DNA from: Athripsodes cinereus
Lineage: Eukaryota; Arthropoda; Insecta; Trichoptera; Leptoceridae
Direction of reading: 5' to 3'
Assembly (NCBI GenBank): GCA_947579605.1
Contig: OX388306.1
Location: forward strand, 1,364,001 to 1,428,000
DNA length: 64,000 bases
This document shows positions 10,410-21,834 of the stretch, in pieces. The position numbers and the translations under genes were made by a program. Each line of letters starts with the position of its first letter. Position 1 is the first letter of the stretch. A model generated the notes under the pieces. That model saw nothing but the letters and a program-made list of their open reading frames with translations. It was not told where the DNA came from and made no database searches.

Positions 10410-11420
10410 ACATGGAATAAATTTCAATTTCTAGAAACAAAACCAACAAACCCAAAACAAATTTATACAAAGTACATAGCTATGTATGTGATTCGATTCA
10501 TAGTGGGTACATATTATTATTATTAAAACATTATTGTGATGTAGATTGTAGGAGTTGTAGGTAAATATGGTAAACCGCGAAACTATAAACGGGAAATGGT
10601 TACTAGATACATGTACGACTACTACTACACATACAATTAAATACATCAACACAATCATAAATGTTTGTTTCATTTTATTGTTGTTGTTGTCTGTATGTGT
10701 ACATAATAATACTATAGGTACTACGAAATACACTCACACAATCATATTGTGAACGTTTTAGTGATGTCAAAAACGTAATGAGAACGTAGCAATAATTATT
10801 AATGTGATTTTTACTGTTTGTCTTGTTATTTTTATAACGGATAGTTACCCCACTTGTATTGTGATGTTGTAGAGAGGTATAGATAGAAATATTTTTAGAA
10901 TTAGTTAGATAAACTAGTTAGTAAAGGATCATGAAATGTTTGCCATTTAGGAACAGCAAATAAATACGATTTTTCGTCTTATTTCCACTTGTTCCACTTC
11001 CAATTACTTTTAATACCGCCGGACGTCGCTCTTTATTTATATAAGCATTGAATATTTAAACCATTGACTATTAATTCTTGTGAAATTGAAATCTAGACCA
11101 TTCATTCTTAAAATTTGTATAAATTCATCTAAAATCACATTATATAATTGTAAAATTTTGTTAAATAATCATACAGCAATAACTTGTTACAAATAAATAC
11201 ATAACACTCTAAAATTAAAGTTCAACTAGAGGAAGCAACCTCTATAAAAATGCACATCTCTGATAAGGGCTTTCTGTGATTTCCCCGTTATCGTACAAAG
11301 GCAAATGCTGGAGATGTTTAATATAAAACCGTCCACAGCAGCTCAAAATAAGTTGACGGTACATGATAATAACTCATTTCTTTATATTTTTATTTTATAG
11401 TTTTCTATTTGTCACATACC
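10410..11420. other. No recognisable gene
   Basis: Contains one short family A fragment near 10835-10875 (GTTACCCCACTTGTATTGTG, minus orientation). Short frames on both strands at 10431-10752 are repeat-driven (GTT/ACA-rich). Confidence 0.45.
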
Positions 11421-11422
11421 TA

Positions 11423-11530
11423 CTATGTGATGAAGCTTCACTTTACTTTTGCCTGACGATAAGAGCGGAAGCTCTTGAAAGTCAGCACGCAAAATTAATA
11501 AAGTCAACAGTGGAATAACTATATATCGTG
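11423..11530 (+). repeat. Dispersed repeat family E
   Basis: ATGAAGCTTCACTTTACTTT, CTGACGATAAGAGCGGAAGC, then AATAAAGTCAACAGTGGAA match the copies at 4240 and 18005. Confidence 0.6.
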
Positions 11531-11929
11531 TTTTGTTAAAAATTTGATATATGAATACGGTTGTTATTTCAAAATCAGGTTGACAATGTCTGAAAGACGT
11601 CTCTGTTTGCATAAATTCTGAACAGTGTCACATGTCCTTTCTAAATAATTGTTCGATATTTGATAGGTTCACTTTACACCGTGTGACATGTTAATACCGA
11701 TTGTCATTTTATCAGTGACAATTAATTGAAACCATGTCTAAATTACAGTCATACTGCATTAGTATGTACTGTGTAATAACATACATATGCGAGAGTAACC
11801 AGCGATAGATAACAGCTAGTACGAACAATGATAACAATATATATAATGTAATAATATCGTATATGTGTCGCTATATTTGTAAGAACATTTATTATTGATG
11901 TAGATAAAACTGCATCGCACGTGTAGCAC

Positions 11930-11985
11930 TTAACCCTCTCATTACCATATTGAATTTGAGAGTCATGAATTTTTTCTTTGTATTC
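11930..11985 (+). mobile_element. piggyBac-like MITE end
   Basis: TTAA followed by CCCTCTCATTACCATATTGA closely resembles the reversed right end of the MITE at 19692-20207 (TTAACCCTCTTACTACCAAA). The remainder of the element is replaced by the LINE fragment starting about 11986. Confidence 0.5.
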
Positions 11986-12290
11986 TTCTTGAGCCGGAGC
12001 CAAGAGAGAGCTGTCGTCAATTGTCAAAGTGAGAAAGGTCTCATATTTGGGTCACGTGCTGCGTGGAGAAAAGTACCGTCTCCTCCGACTTATATTGGAG
12101 GGCATGATAGAGGAAAGACGGGGAGTTGGCAGAAAGAAGATGTCCTGGCTGCGCAACATTAGAGAGTGGACCGGAATGAGGACAGTGGATGACCTGTTCA
12201 GAACGGCACAGGACAGGGAGGTTTTCGCCGGAGTGATCGCCAAGGTCGGGGGACCTGACCCGGCACAAGAAGAAGAAGAAGATACTCCTT
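11986..12290 (+). pseudogene. RTE-like LINE C-terminal fragment with (GAA)n tail
   Basis: The plus frame from 12029 gives RKVSYLGHVLRGEKYRLL, RRGVGRKKMSWLRNIREWTG and LFRTAQDREVFAGVIAKV, ending in a run of Glu codons that is the GAA-repeat tail (about 12266-12283). It is the same family as 283-690, with the frame undisturbed over about 85 codons. The reverse transcriptase domain is missing, so this is a 5'-truncated insertion. Minus-strand frames across the same bases are shadows. Confidence 0.75.
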
Positions 12291-12312
12291 GAGTAGGTAC
12301 TCCTTGTCATTA

Positions 12313-12849
12313 CATAATATACAATCGTGTAAGATATTTATTTATTTACAGATATTTATGGCTTAAGCCTTTTACACGTTATTATTATCATTATTTGGAT
12401 GATTTGTAAAGCCCCGTTTTGTGAAAAAAATCCACCTCAAGGGCGCTCTTTGCTAACTTAGGTTGTGTCTGGATTATTCCGTGAGATTTCTTGAATAGAT
12501 AAGTTGGTTGGTTCTTGAAACGAGATATGTCCTGCGTTTCTCTGATCATTTGTGGAAGCCTGTTCCAGACTACAGGTGCAGATATTGCAAAAGCACGCTC
12601 CACGTACACTGGTTTCGATACAGTACTGGTCACCTCCAATTTAGTTGTAATATCTTGACAAGACCTCAGTGTTGTCTGTCTATGACTTAACGCCTGTCCA
12701 CCGCAGAGTTCCATGATATATTCTGGGGCCATAGCATGAAGTGCCTTAAATACTGTCAAACACACTTTAAATTCGACTCTCTCCGGACATCTGAGCCAGT
12801 GAAGAGATTGAAGGGTGGCAGATATGTGTGAAGAGCTCTGTATACATAC
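12313..12849 (-). pseudogene. CR1-like LINE C-terminal region
   Basis: The minus frame ending at 12391 encodes the region after the reverse transcriptase in CR1/L2-type LINEs: VEFKVCLTVFKALHAMAPEY, LRSCQDIT, VYVERAFAISAPVVWNRLP, DISRFKNQ and FHKTGLYKSSK. The 3' UTR runs to about 12313 and contains a GGC-TTAA-GCC hairpin (12356-12373) before an AAATA-type tail. The 5' side is interrupted at 12849 by the 4-kb hAT-like element. A sister copy at 58739-59132 is nearly identical. Relative to it, a small change (NQPTYLF versus NQLKTYLF) removes one residue here. Confidence 0.75.
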
Positions 12850-13484
12850 TAGTGATGTAACGAATGTCTGATTTTGGATATTCGCGAATGCGAATGCGAA
12901 TGCGAATATTTCATGCCGACATTCGCGAATGCGAATGCGAATGCGAATATTGACTTGAAAATGGTATAGGAATTTGAAATATTCCAAAACTCCTCGGTTT
13001 TCTTAAAGAATATTTTCTTGCAGTACCTTTTTCCACAATGTACCGGGTAAGTATCCGGTACTTTCACCGAATTACTGATTTGTTTCTTCATTTACATGGT
13101 ACACAACAGATGAAAGACATATAAATATAAACATGTAAGCGACAAAAACATTCCAATAGTCTTACATCGAAACAGTGCATACTTCAGCAATAACACACAA
13201 AACAATTATTATAGAAAATCTTACACATAATATAGGTATTAATTCACAATACATCCAATCACCCATTCCTATTACAAATCGCTGCTCACCCAATTTCGCA
13301 CACATACCTAATACATTCATTCGCACAAACACATTCACACTTCACTAATGTATGCAATAACAATACAAAAAAACTCTTAAAAAAGAAAAATCAAAAATTT
13401 AAAAAACAGTCTAAAAATTAATACTATCCCAAACACTTCACATTTTATCAAATATATACATTTTTTTTTTATATTTATTTCATC

Positions 13485-16400
13485 TTATTCTACCCTCAAC
13501 TCTCCTTTCTCACAAACCTGACGTAATTGGCACTTTAAAATTCTATAAACAGGGTTTCTTGAGTCTGCAATCGTTTTTGTTTTTTTTTTTAATGTAGAAC
13601 GGAAAACAAATCTTGTTAAAGGAAGCATTCTAAAGTTAATCCTATCTAAAATATTAGGCACATCGTATTCGGACAAGCATATTTTTCTCAGGTTGCATGC
13701 ATCCAGCAAAACTCTTCACAATTTCAATTTAGGCAAATCTTTAATAAATACAGAATAATGCAATCTCTTCCTAACCAAACGAATGAATTTAGACTGAGTT
13801 CTCTCAACTTGATCGACATATTTTTTAAAATGTGGATTCCATACAGAGGAACAGTCCTCCAGCTTGGAGCGAAACAACGATAAGTACAAGTACAAATACG
13901 ATTCATATAACCTAAATGACTTTGTAGATCTCAGAATAAATCCCAGTATTTTATTGCTCTCTTCGATAATTTTGTTCACGTGATCATCAAAGTGAAGCTC
14001 AGAGTCAAACACCACACCTAAATCTCTAATCTTATTTACTTCTTTTAAATCATGATTATGGATATTGTAAATTTATCGAATTTTGTTTCTATTTTAGGTA
14101 AAAGAGATCAGATTACACTTCTCCAGATTCAAGTGCAAGTTATTTCTTTTACAGTACTCGTGTAGTCTTTCCAAGTCTTCGTTAAGCATTTCATAGTCAA
14201 ACAATAATTGAATTTGACAGTATATTTTTAAATCGTCCGCAAATAATAGAAGCTCTGAGTGGTCAAAGCACTTTTTTATGTTGTTTATGAATATCGTGAA
14301 AAGTAAAGGACCCAAAGAAGACCCCTGAGGGACACCAGATGTAACACTGACACTGCCAGATGAGTAACCGTTAAGTTTAACTGTCATCAATCTATCAGAA
14401 ATATATGAGTCAATCCACCTTAGTTGAAAAAAGTCGATGTTCTACTTTATCAAATGCCTTTTGAAAGCCGATATAAATGGCATCCAACTGTATACGATTG
14501 TCCATAGCTGAGAAAAAAAAATCAGATTTGTTACTGTCGATCTTCCACTCATGAATCCATGCTGCTCTACAAGAAGATACGGCTTCAGGAAAAAAGTAAT
14601 TTGTTCACGAACCATACCCTCAAATATTTTTGAAATAGGTGATAGAATTAAAATTGGTCTGTAGTTACGAACGTCCGATTTGCTGCCAGATTTATGCAAA
14701 GGAATAATACTAGCCATCTTCCATTTGCATGGAAAGCATCCTTCTTGTAAACTCCTAATTTATTTATCGTGTCGAAACCCAGAGAAAAAACCCATCAAAC
14801 TGATTTCCAGTACTGCGCAAAACGCGCAGCAGGTAGAGATGCGTCAAAAATATCCTCCATAGTGCAAGTGACAGGGCACAATGGACACTCCAACAAGTGT
14901 GGCATAGTCTGTGCTGCACCACAGTCACACGCTCCGGATTCGTCCTGTAGGAAGCCCAATCGTTCTCTATTGTCGCGGCAGTTTCCTACACCAGATCTCA
15001 GTCGATTTAGGGTTTTACATGTCCCATAGTCTAGATTGCCTCCTGCAGCAAGGTGTTCTAATAAATGTCAGATACAATGGTTTGGTTAAATGACTTACAC
15101 ATCTCTTTAATATATTGGTGCTAGACCATCAGGACCAACTCCTTTTGTCTCATCTATACCTTATAAACGTTTATGAATATCAGATTTCAAGATATTAACC
15201 ATGGATAAACATGAGTTAGTTAAAATATTTTCCAATTCTTTAGTATTAGAATCATGCAAATTATTCAGTGAAAATACAGAACCAAAAAACGTCGAAAACA
15301 AGTTTGCAATCCCCTCTGGATCGCTCGAAGTCTGGTCACCGTCACCCATTACCCTTGGATAGCCTCTAGATTTTTTAAGGGAATTCACGAATGAAAAGAA
15401 AGACTTGACATTGCCCTTAAGTGACTTCTCAGTGTTATTAATAAAAGACCTATAATCGTGATTCTGCGACAACTTCAACTGAGCTCTTAGTTGAAAAAAT
15501 AAATTGTAGTCAGAATCATTACGGTTCATCTTCAACTTACGCCAAGCCTTAGACTTCTCTTAAACAATAACAGAATTCTATTAGAGAACCATTTGGGAAA
15601 ATTATTAGGTGACACCCTCTTCATATGTAGGTGTATGCTTCTCAATTATTGGCAAAACATAACCATAAAAAGATTCAATCATCTTATTCACCGGTCCGTT
15701 TCCCAAAACACTGACCCAATCAACACTTTGTAGTTCAAAATTTATTTCTGAAAAGTTTGACTTAAAGTATATTAATTTCTGGATCATATTTTGAGACAAA
15801 TCCTCAGCAATTTCAAACTCATAATCTACATATCAACAGTGAAGGATAGTGTGAATCCTTACCAACCAGTGGAGAGTCACATCTGGTAACAGAACACGGA
15901 ATAGTTGAAAGAACTAAATCCAAGATAACTTGATTGCTGTTATAAACTCCGTTAGACTGAAACATATTGAGAAAAGATATAGATTCTATCAAATACTGCG
16001 CAACAGGACACGAATAAGAATACGGAACAAAGATTGAATCAACATCGGGGTCTTTTTTCCATTGGATTGTTGGGATATTGGAATCTCCAATAAGACAAAT
16101 ATCCGTTTTGCCGTAATAGCTGATTAAACGTTCAGATATACTTTAAAAAAAAGATGTTTTAAGTATCTAAGGATGTGGAAGGCGGTATATATATATACTA
16201 CACCCAGTAGCGGTGAGCATTTTTTCATACGTTACCGATGAAAAACGAATACTGGTAAAAAAAACTTTCACCAGTATCATCCCAAACAAGAGTGGATGAA
16301 TATCCTAGTGTCCGATCCACAGCAATTAAGACCCCACCTCCATCCCTTTTACCACTCAACATGAAATCCCTATCCTTGCGGTAAACTGTATATTCGTTTT

Positions 16401-16551
16401 GAAAAAGTTCGCTGTCAAATATGCCACAATTTAGCCAAGCTTCCGTCAGAACAATTATATCATAACTATTTGCAAATAAGTTTGCTCTAAACTCCTCGAT
16501 CTTAGTCTTCAGGCCCCGAAAATTCTGAGAGAATACTTTAGTGTGGTTCAC
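13485..16551 (-). pseudogene. Broken non-LTR retrotransposon inside the hAT-like element
   Basis: The minus-strand pieces lie in order. 16225-16551 is the start of an APE-type endonuclease (SQNFRGLKTK, YDIIVLTEAWLN). 15605-15799 and 15161-15535 are the linker between endonuclease and reverse transcriptase. 14442-14717 is the N-terminal reverse transcriptase (IIPLHKSGSKSDVRNYRPI, EQHGFMSGRST). 14094-14390 has the active-site region (GVPQGSSLGPLLF, LLFADDLKIY). 13485-14015 is the C-terminal region. Frameshifts and stops separate the pieces, and a foreign LINE scrap interrupts 14765-15115. It resembles Jockey/CR1-group polymerases; I cannot place the clade exactly. It is dead. Confidence 0.8.
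14765..15115 (-). pseudogene. Second LINE fragment nested in the first
   Basis: Minus-strand reading gives KTLNRLRSGVGNCRDN, CDCGAAQTMPHLLECPLCP and ARFAQYWKSV, then a stop. This is the C-terminal Cys/His region of a different LINE from the host copy, related to 31562-31985. It interrupts the host between its linker and reverse transcriptase. The junctions are approximate and no clear target duplication was found. Plus-strand frames here are shadows. Confidence 0.7.
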
Positions 16552-17127
16552 CTTGTAGTATGATATAAATATTCCTTAAATAGAATATAAAATTATTGTA
16601 GGGCCCTATACTCATAGCAGTTGTAATACTTAAAACAAACATATAAATTAAATCTCCACAAATGCATATTTCTCCTAATAATAATAACATCATCAAGCAA
16701 ACGAACACAGGAAACAATACAACAAATGTGGCCAACACGGAACAGACCAGATACTTTATTACTAAAATAATATTCGCAAAACATTCGCATATTTTTTTGC
16801 GAATGCGAATGCGAATGCGAATACTTTGAAATATGCGAATATTCGCGAATGCGAATGCGAATGCGAATATTCGTTACATCACTAATACATACCAACAATA
16901 CGTGTTTACAGAGGAATGATTTAAAAAATTAGATTATTAATGAAAGACGAAAAACAATTAGATTATTTAAAAAATCGGGAGTAGGACAAATAGTGTAACA
17001 TTAATTATATTCATGTATTGTTTGTAGTCCTCTGCTGATTGAATAAATTAAATTAAAAAATATATACAATGAATATTTACAACGAATACGTGTATTTTTT
17101 GTGTTTGCTGATTTTTTTAAGTTACAA

Positions 17128-17280
17128 ACATACGTAATGATAGAGGCCGAGCAAGAGATACCGACATGGATCAAGTGATGAAGGGTACGAACTGTGGCTC
17201 ATACGTAGAATTAAAAAGACTAGCAGAAAATAGAGAGGAATGGAGAAGAAAATGCAACCTCTTTGGAGAAATATTCATTG
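17128..17280 (+). pseudogene. LINE C-terminal fragment
   Basis: The plus frame reads DRGRARDTDMDQV, then SYVELKRLAENREEWRRKC, a C-terminal signature of insect endonuclease-reverse transcriptases (LA.NREEWR). About 48 codons; the rest is missing. Confidence 0.65.
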
Positions 17281-17324
17281 TCTTGTGCAATCGTACATAT
17301 ATACAATAAACAGCATTTAGTAAC

Positions 17325-17515
17325 CAGCAGTTTAGCTGCAAGCAATAAACATGCTGATTGTCCTCCTTGTGCCAGCAAAAAAATAAGGCGTTCAGATGGG
17401 TGACAAATCTTATCACTGAAATTAAGAGAAAATTAACATCTGTTTTTACAGAACACTCGAAAATTTACGGAAGGGAGTGGGAGATCAGTTCTGTGCCGGG
17501 TTCTCCACACTCAAT
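17325..17515 (+). repeat. Dispersed repeat family A, long copy
   Basis: Has the middle and right blocks: AATAAACATGCTGATTGTCC, TTGTGCCAGCAAAA, GGGTGACAAATCTTATC, TTTTTACAGAACACTCGAAA, GGAGATCAGTTCTGTGCCGG. One of the two longest copies, useful for a consensus. Confidence 0.65.
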
Positions 17516-17519
17516 AAAT

Positions 17520-18000
17520 TAATATTAAACCATAAATTACGAATGTCATCAACGTTTGTTTCACATTTGATATAAATTCGTTTTAATTATAAATTGATAT
17601 TAAAATGATACTGGATTTATTCATCTGTTATAAAATTGTTCAATTGTACATTAAAATGTAGTAAGTACATGAAATTGTTGACTAGTTTGCAGTACTTGTT
17701 TCACCCACGCATTCTTTAAAATATGTTGATTAATAGACGAATGAATGATTAATTGCAAATAATGTTATCAATTCTCTCAAAGTGAACAAAGCATAATATG
17801 TACACATAACAACATAGGTAATCTAGATAACAAAAACATTTTGTCTTCCCCAAACAGCAATGAAATGCTGGTTTAAGTTTAATAACTAAATTTATGCAAA
17901 TATTTTAAGAAATTTTAAATAATAATTTGTAATTATAATTGTAAGTTATAATAAAAAGACCACAGTCTAAATTTTCAGTATTGTAGTCTAAGTATTCTAA
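17520..18000. other. AT-rich stretch, no feature recognised
   Basis: No coding frame or repeated structure is supported. Confidence 0.45.
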
Positions 18001-18004
18001 TGTA

Positions 18005-18105
18005 ATTTCTTCACTTTACATTAGCTTGATGATGAGAGTAGAAAAGCTCTTAAAAGCTGGCTCGCGTTCAATTAAGTCACGGTGGAAGTACTAACTATAA
18101 TAATT
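18005..18105 (+). repeat. Dispersed repeat family E
   Basis: TTCACTTTACATTAGCTTGA, GAAAAGCTCTTAAAAGCTGG and TTAAGTCACGGTGGAAGTAC match the two other copies. Confidence 0.55.
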
Positions 18106-18257
18106 ACTGAATTTAACATAAACTTTCATAAGTACCATTGGTCGAGAACATAAACTTCATGATATCATTAATAAATCGATTGTGAACATTTTCAAGAATA
18201 GAGTTTGAAAATGTCCACAAGTGTGAACGAAAACGTTAGAGTTTAAAATATTACACT

Positions 18258-18960
18258 CGGAGGTCGGTGGTCGGTGGATGGCGCTCGTAGTAGCTGCCTG
18301 AAACTTCTGACGTCTCATTTTTCAAAATTAAATACATATTATTATCTTATAATTGTTCCAATAAACAAAATTTTAATACATTTTTTTAGTTTCAATAGTT
18401 CTATAAAATTAATTTTTTGGGTGTTATTATTTTTAAACTAGTTAAAAATTTCAAAATTAATAATGTGATTAGTGCAAAATCACTCAGAATTGGGTGGAAT
18501 GCCTAAATAATAATAAAAAAAAAAATGTGATTAGTGAATAATATTTGTGACAATTAATAATACCTTCAATTGGAACTCACTTAAAATTCTCGAATTTTAA
18601 TCAAATTTGTGACAATCACAAGTATTTTCAAAATTTCATAATAGGCGCCCTTGAGACGGTCTAGGGACTGTTAAACATAACATAACATAACATACATAGA
18701 CAACTCACACAGATCGAGCTAGTCCCAAACTAAGATGAATCTTGTATTATGGGTACTAACGCGACGATACACACATATACAATGCACTACACACATATAC
18801 ATGTAACACCCAGACCCAGGACAATTTGAAAAAGGTCATTTTTTACTTTGCCCTGGCCGGGAATCGAACCCGGGACCTCGTGACTCAAAGGCAAGAGCGT
18901 TACCTCCACGCCATACCGGCAAACGGCGTCAAAACAAAATCATCCATAATCATCATCATC
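18258..18960 (+). repeat. CR1-like LINE 3' end with (CAT)n tail, copy 1
   Basis: Shares about 400 bp with 25665-26070: GCTCGTAGTAGCTGCCTGAA, GGCGCCCTTGAGACGGTCTA, GGACTGTTAAAC, then AACGGCGTCAAAACAAAATC and a CAT-repeat tail. The GCGCCCTTGAG...AATCATCC ending resembles the coding end of the CR1-like copy at 58739-59132, so this is probably a related LINE 3' end. The SINE at 18677-18920 splits it. Confidence 0.65.
18677..18920 (-). mobile_element. tRNA-derived SINE (244 bp)
   Basis: On the minus strand it begins GCCGGTATGG. It has an A-box-like TGGCGTGGAGGTAACG (18898-18913) and a B box GGTTCGATTCC (18860-18870), the internal RNA polymerase III promoter of a tRNA-derived SINE. The 3' part is family D sequence, ending in (TATGT)n at 18677-18695. 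The second copy of the surrounding repeat at 25665-26070 is an empty site, which fixes the borders. The flanks share AAAC, a very short duplication. SINEs often borrow the 3' end of a partner LINE, and family D may be that. Confidence 0.8.
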
Positions 18961-18975
18961 ACCGGAGGGTAAGAG

Positions 18976-19662
18976 TCGTAAACTAAATGCTTTGGAAACA
19001 ATGTATATTAATATTTGTACCTTTATCTAAAAAGGTAGACATTGCTAATGTCCAAATTCCTGTATCCTCACCATTATTAGATATAAGAACAAGCCATCTT
19101 AAAATTCCTTATGTTCCATCCAACCCTTAGACTATAATATAATAATGTAGATAAGAAACCAAGTGCTTTGAAAACAATGGAAATTAATAATTGTACCTAT
19201 GTCTAATAAGGTAGACATTTCATGCATGCACTGCATTCTCACCACTATTAGATAGAAGAACAAGCCATCTTAAAATTCCTTATGTTCCATCCAACCCTTA
19301 GACTATAATATAATAATGTAGATAAGAAACCAAGTGCTTTGAAAACAATGGAAATTAATAATTGTACCTATGTCTAATAAGGTAGACATTTCATGCATGC
19401 ACTGCATTCTCACCACTATTAGATAGAAGAACAAGCCATCTTAAAATTCCTTATGTTCCATCCAACCCTTAGACTATAATATAATAATGTAGATAAGAAA
19501 CCAAGTGCTTTGAAAACAATGGAAATTAATAATTGTACCTATGTCTAATAAGGTAGACATTTCATGCATGCACTGCATTCTCACCACTATTAGATAGAAG
19601 AACAAGCCATCTCTAAATTCCTTATGTTCCATCCAATCCTTAGACTATAATATTATAATGTA
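18976..19662 (+). repeat. 171-bp tandem array, about four units
   Basis: Unit starts at 19150, 19321 and 19492 are exactly 171 bp apart, and a diverged unit precedes them from 18976. The units at 19150 and 19321 appear identical. The last unit changes near its end (TCTCTAAATTCC, then TATTATAATG). Each contains TTCATGCATGCACTGCATTC. No coding frame. Confidence 0.9.
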
Positions 19663-19691
19663 GGTTAATTTGTTCTTTTCTTTAGTTTTAA

Positions 19692-20207
19692 CCCTTTGGT
19701 TACCAGTGTGCCCGTACGGGAACATTAAGAATTTAATTTTTAAAAAATTGCCTGATTAGAAAAGAATATATATTGTATGTGGAATTTATTTAGAAAGCTT
19801 GGTTTTATAAAGTGGAATAAGAATTTTTCTGAAGACACTTATTTGATGTGTAATTTATTCCCAAACTTTTATTTTATTTTTTTGGCCACAATTTCCACAT
19901 TGACGACCTTTGATTAGAAAATTGAAATAGGTGCTATCATTTCACGCGTCCATATTTTCCTAATTTTATTGTTGTAAAATTTGGTTATGATGTTTGTGAA
20001 TAAAATAATATAAGTAACAACTTCATAGTTTGTAACGCGTCCTTAAACTGCCGATATTCTTGTACAAACAAATGCGCTTCCCTTAAAAACGGTAAGCGGT
20101 AATTAAAAAATTCTTTCACTAAAAATCATATTTTTTTTTTTTGCTTATTCATTGTACATATAAGGAATTATTCCAAGGTTCTTCAATTTAATTTGGTAGT
20201 AAGAGGG
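19692..20207. mobile_element. piggyBac-like MITE (516 bp)
   Basis: TTAA target duplications at 19688-19691 and 20208-20211 flank ends CCCTTTGGTTACCAGTG and, reversed, CCCTCTTACTACCAAA. TTAA targets with CCCTTT-type ends are characteristic of piggyBac-group elements. A CCCGTACGGG palindrome lies near the left end at about 19715. No transposase is encoded. A partial copy of the right end is at 11930. Confidence 0.7.
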
Positions 20208-20384
20208 TTAAGAAACTCTTGCACTGAAGATGCCACAAGGCGAAAGCGCTCGGCAATTAGTAATCATTGTTAATTGACTGAATACAAAATCATTATAATG
20301 TGAAAATTAAATAGTGTTTTAATATTACATTTTTATTTATTTATTTATAGAAATATATACGGCAAGAAAAATTTTGAAACTTTA

Positions 20385-20520
20385 TTTATTGAGTTGACGT
20401 GTTTATTTTGTAAAACAAACAAAAGTTTGACGTAAAAATTTATTTGATATTACATCATTAAATATTAACTAAAATCAAAACCAATTGTGTTTTCTTTCAT
20501 ATGTACACATGATGTTAGTT
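20385..20520 (-). repeat. Dispersed repeat, partner of 34180-34350
   Basis: Shares TTATTTTGTAAAACAAAC in reverse with 34330 and CAAAACCAATTGTGTTTTCT with 34294-34312, although the intervening sequence differs. Confidence 0.45.
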
Positions 20521-20946
20521 TACATAAAAATCATTTATATCCTCACAATTTAGTTGGAATCATGCTTTGATAGATACATACAAACGTATGTAAATTATTT
20601 TATCATATTTCAGTAACCTTTAACAATTATTTCATTCACCCAAAACATAACTGTCCATACGTTTGATTAATTTGACAAATTTGTTTTATAACAAACTACA
20701 TTTTATTTATCATATAATAATATATAAGCTAGGAATGCCGTCACATCTTTCTCCAATGATTGTATATTTACATAAATGATATTTAAATGTCAAACGGCTA
20801 CTATCAAAGCTTATGCTTTACAGTTTAAATCAAATAAATAACTAGGGATATATTATTAATGGAGGACTAGAAAGATATGATTTTTTTTTGATATCATATT
20901 ATAAGTTGAAAATACTAAATTTATTTTAATGTAAACACAAACATGA

Positions 20947-21056
20947 AACTTTGTAGAATTTTACGACGTACTTTTATTTTGGTGACCTGGTTTCGACATG
21001 TTATGTCTTTTTCAAACTTACCTAATACAAAATAAATTATGAAATTCTACAAAGTA
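20947..21056. repeat. Short inverted-repeat element
   Basis: ACTTTGTAGAATTTTA at the left and AAATTCTACAAAGT at the right are inverted repeats around GACCTGGTTTCGACATG. The core motif reappears reversed (GTCGAAACCAGGTCAC) inside the inverted-repeat element at 34180-34318. Confidence 0.5.
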
Positions 21057-21119
21057 AATAGTAATAGAATACAATTAAATTTATTGTTGAAACTGTTTCA
21101 GGTAGGTACATAGATAACT

Positions 21120-21240
21120 ACGTAAAAATAATTTATTTTGCTTTAACTTTGTTGTCTTCATTTTTGTTGGCACAGAGAAGACCACTCGCATGTTTATTAA
21201 GTGCTGCTGGTCCACTGGCTACCCCACTTAGACTTACAAA
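21120..21240 (-). repeat. Dispersed repeat family A
   Basis: GTTGGCACAGAGAAGACCAC, CGCATGTTTATTAAGTGC and CACTGGCTACCCCACTTA give the left part of family A in reverse. Confidence 0.6.
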
Positions 21241-21407
21241 GTCATTGTCAAACATTGCCAAGACTTTTTACAGACAGACATTGACAAGAAGTTTAGTCCA
21301 CTTTTGAATCGAAGAATCACAAGTTTTACATAAATTTTCATTATATACTCAATATTTGTCATCATGTGACTTTTGCTTTAAATGCCTCATATTACCATCT
21401 TTGAGAC

Positions 21408-21834
21408 GGGAGCCGGATAATTTTCCGACAACAATTTGCCGACGGACAATTCACCGACAACAATTCACCGAGAGGACAAATTACCGAGAGGATAATTCAC
21501 CGACGTACATTTCACCGACAGACAATTTGCCGACAAATACAAAACAATATAATCACGTTTTGTAATGTTATATTTTATTGTTTATGTAGGTATTTGTGTA
21601 ACAAAATATTTAAACACCCACTACAAGAAACAATCTGTCTTTTTTAAAAAAAAGAACTTCCGACCACGCCAGAATTATATTATTCGAATTTGTCGGCAAA
21701 TTGTCTGTCGGTGAGATGTACGTCGATGAACTATCCTGTCGGTGAATTATCCTCTCGGTAATTTGTCCTCTCGGTGAATTGTTGTCGGTGAATTTTCCGT
21801 CGGCAAATTGTTGTCGGTGAATTTTCCTAGACCC
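21408..21834. mobile_element. Mutator-like foldback MITE (427 bp)
   Basis: A perfect 9-bp duplication, CTTTGAGAC, lies at 21399-21407 and 21835-21843. The element begins GGGAGCCGG and ends CCTAGACCC. Arms of about 130-147 bp (21408-21540 and 21688-21834) are inverted copies built from AATTCACCGA repeats; the right arm has one extra repeat unit. Nine-base duplications with long GGG-starting terminal repeats suggest a Mutator-type origin. No transposase is present; the 147-bp middle is AT-rich. A solo arm lies at 1477-1611. Confidence 0.8.

Larger units (their letters stand above)
12850..16884. mobile_element. 4-kb hAT-like element, GCGAAT type
   Basis: Perfect 16-bp terminal inverted repeats, TAGTGATGTAACGAAT and ATTCGTTACATCACTA, are flanked by a perfect 8-bp duplication, ATACATAC (12842-12849 and 16885-16892). 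This is diagnostic of a hAT-like insertion. Just inside each end are two clusters of GCGAATGCGAATGCGAAT (about 12882-12911, 12922-12951, 16799-16825, 16844-16870). No transposase is recognisable. The interior is largely a broken LINE on the minus strand, so the element either was invaded by or mobilised LINE sequence. Confidence 0.85.

Noticed and set aside
18976..19662. Primate alpha-satellite, because of the 171-bp period
   Set aside because: The sequence has no resemblance to alpha-satellite and the context is insect; the equal length is coincidence.
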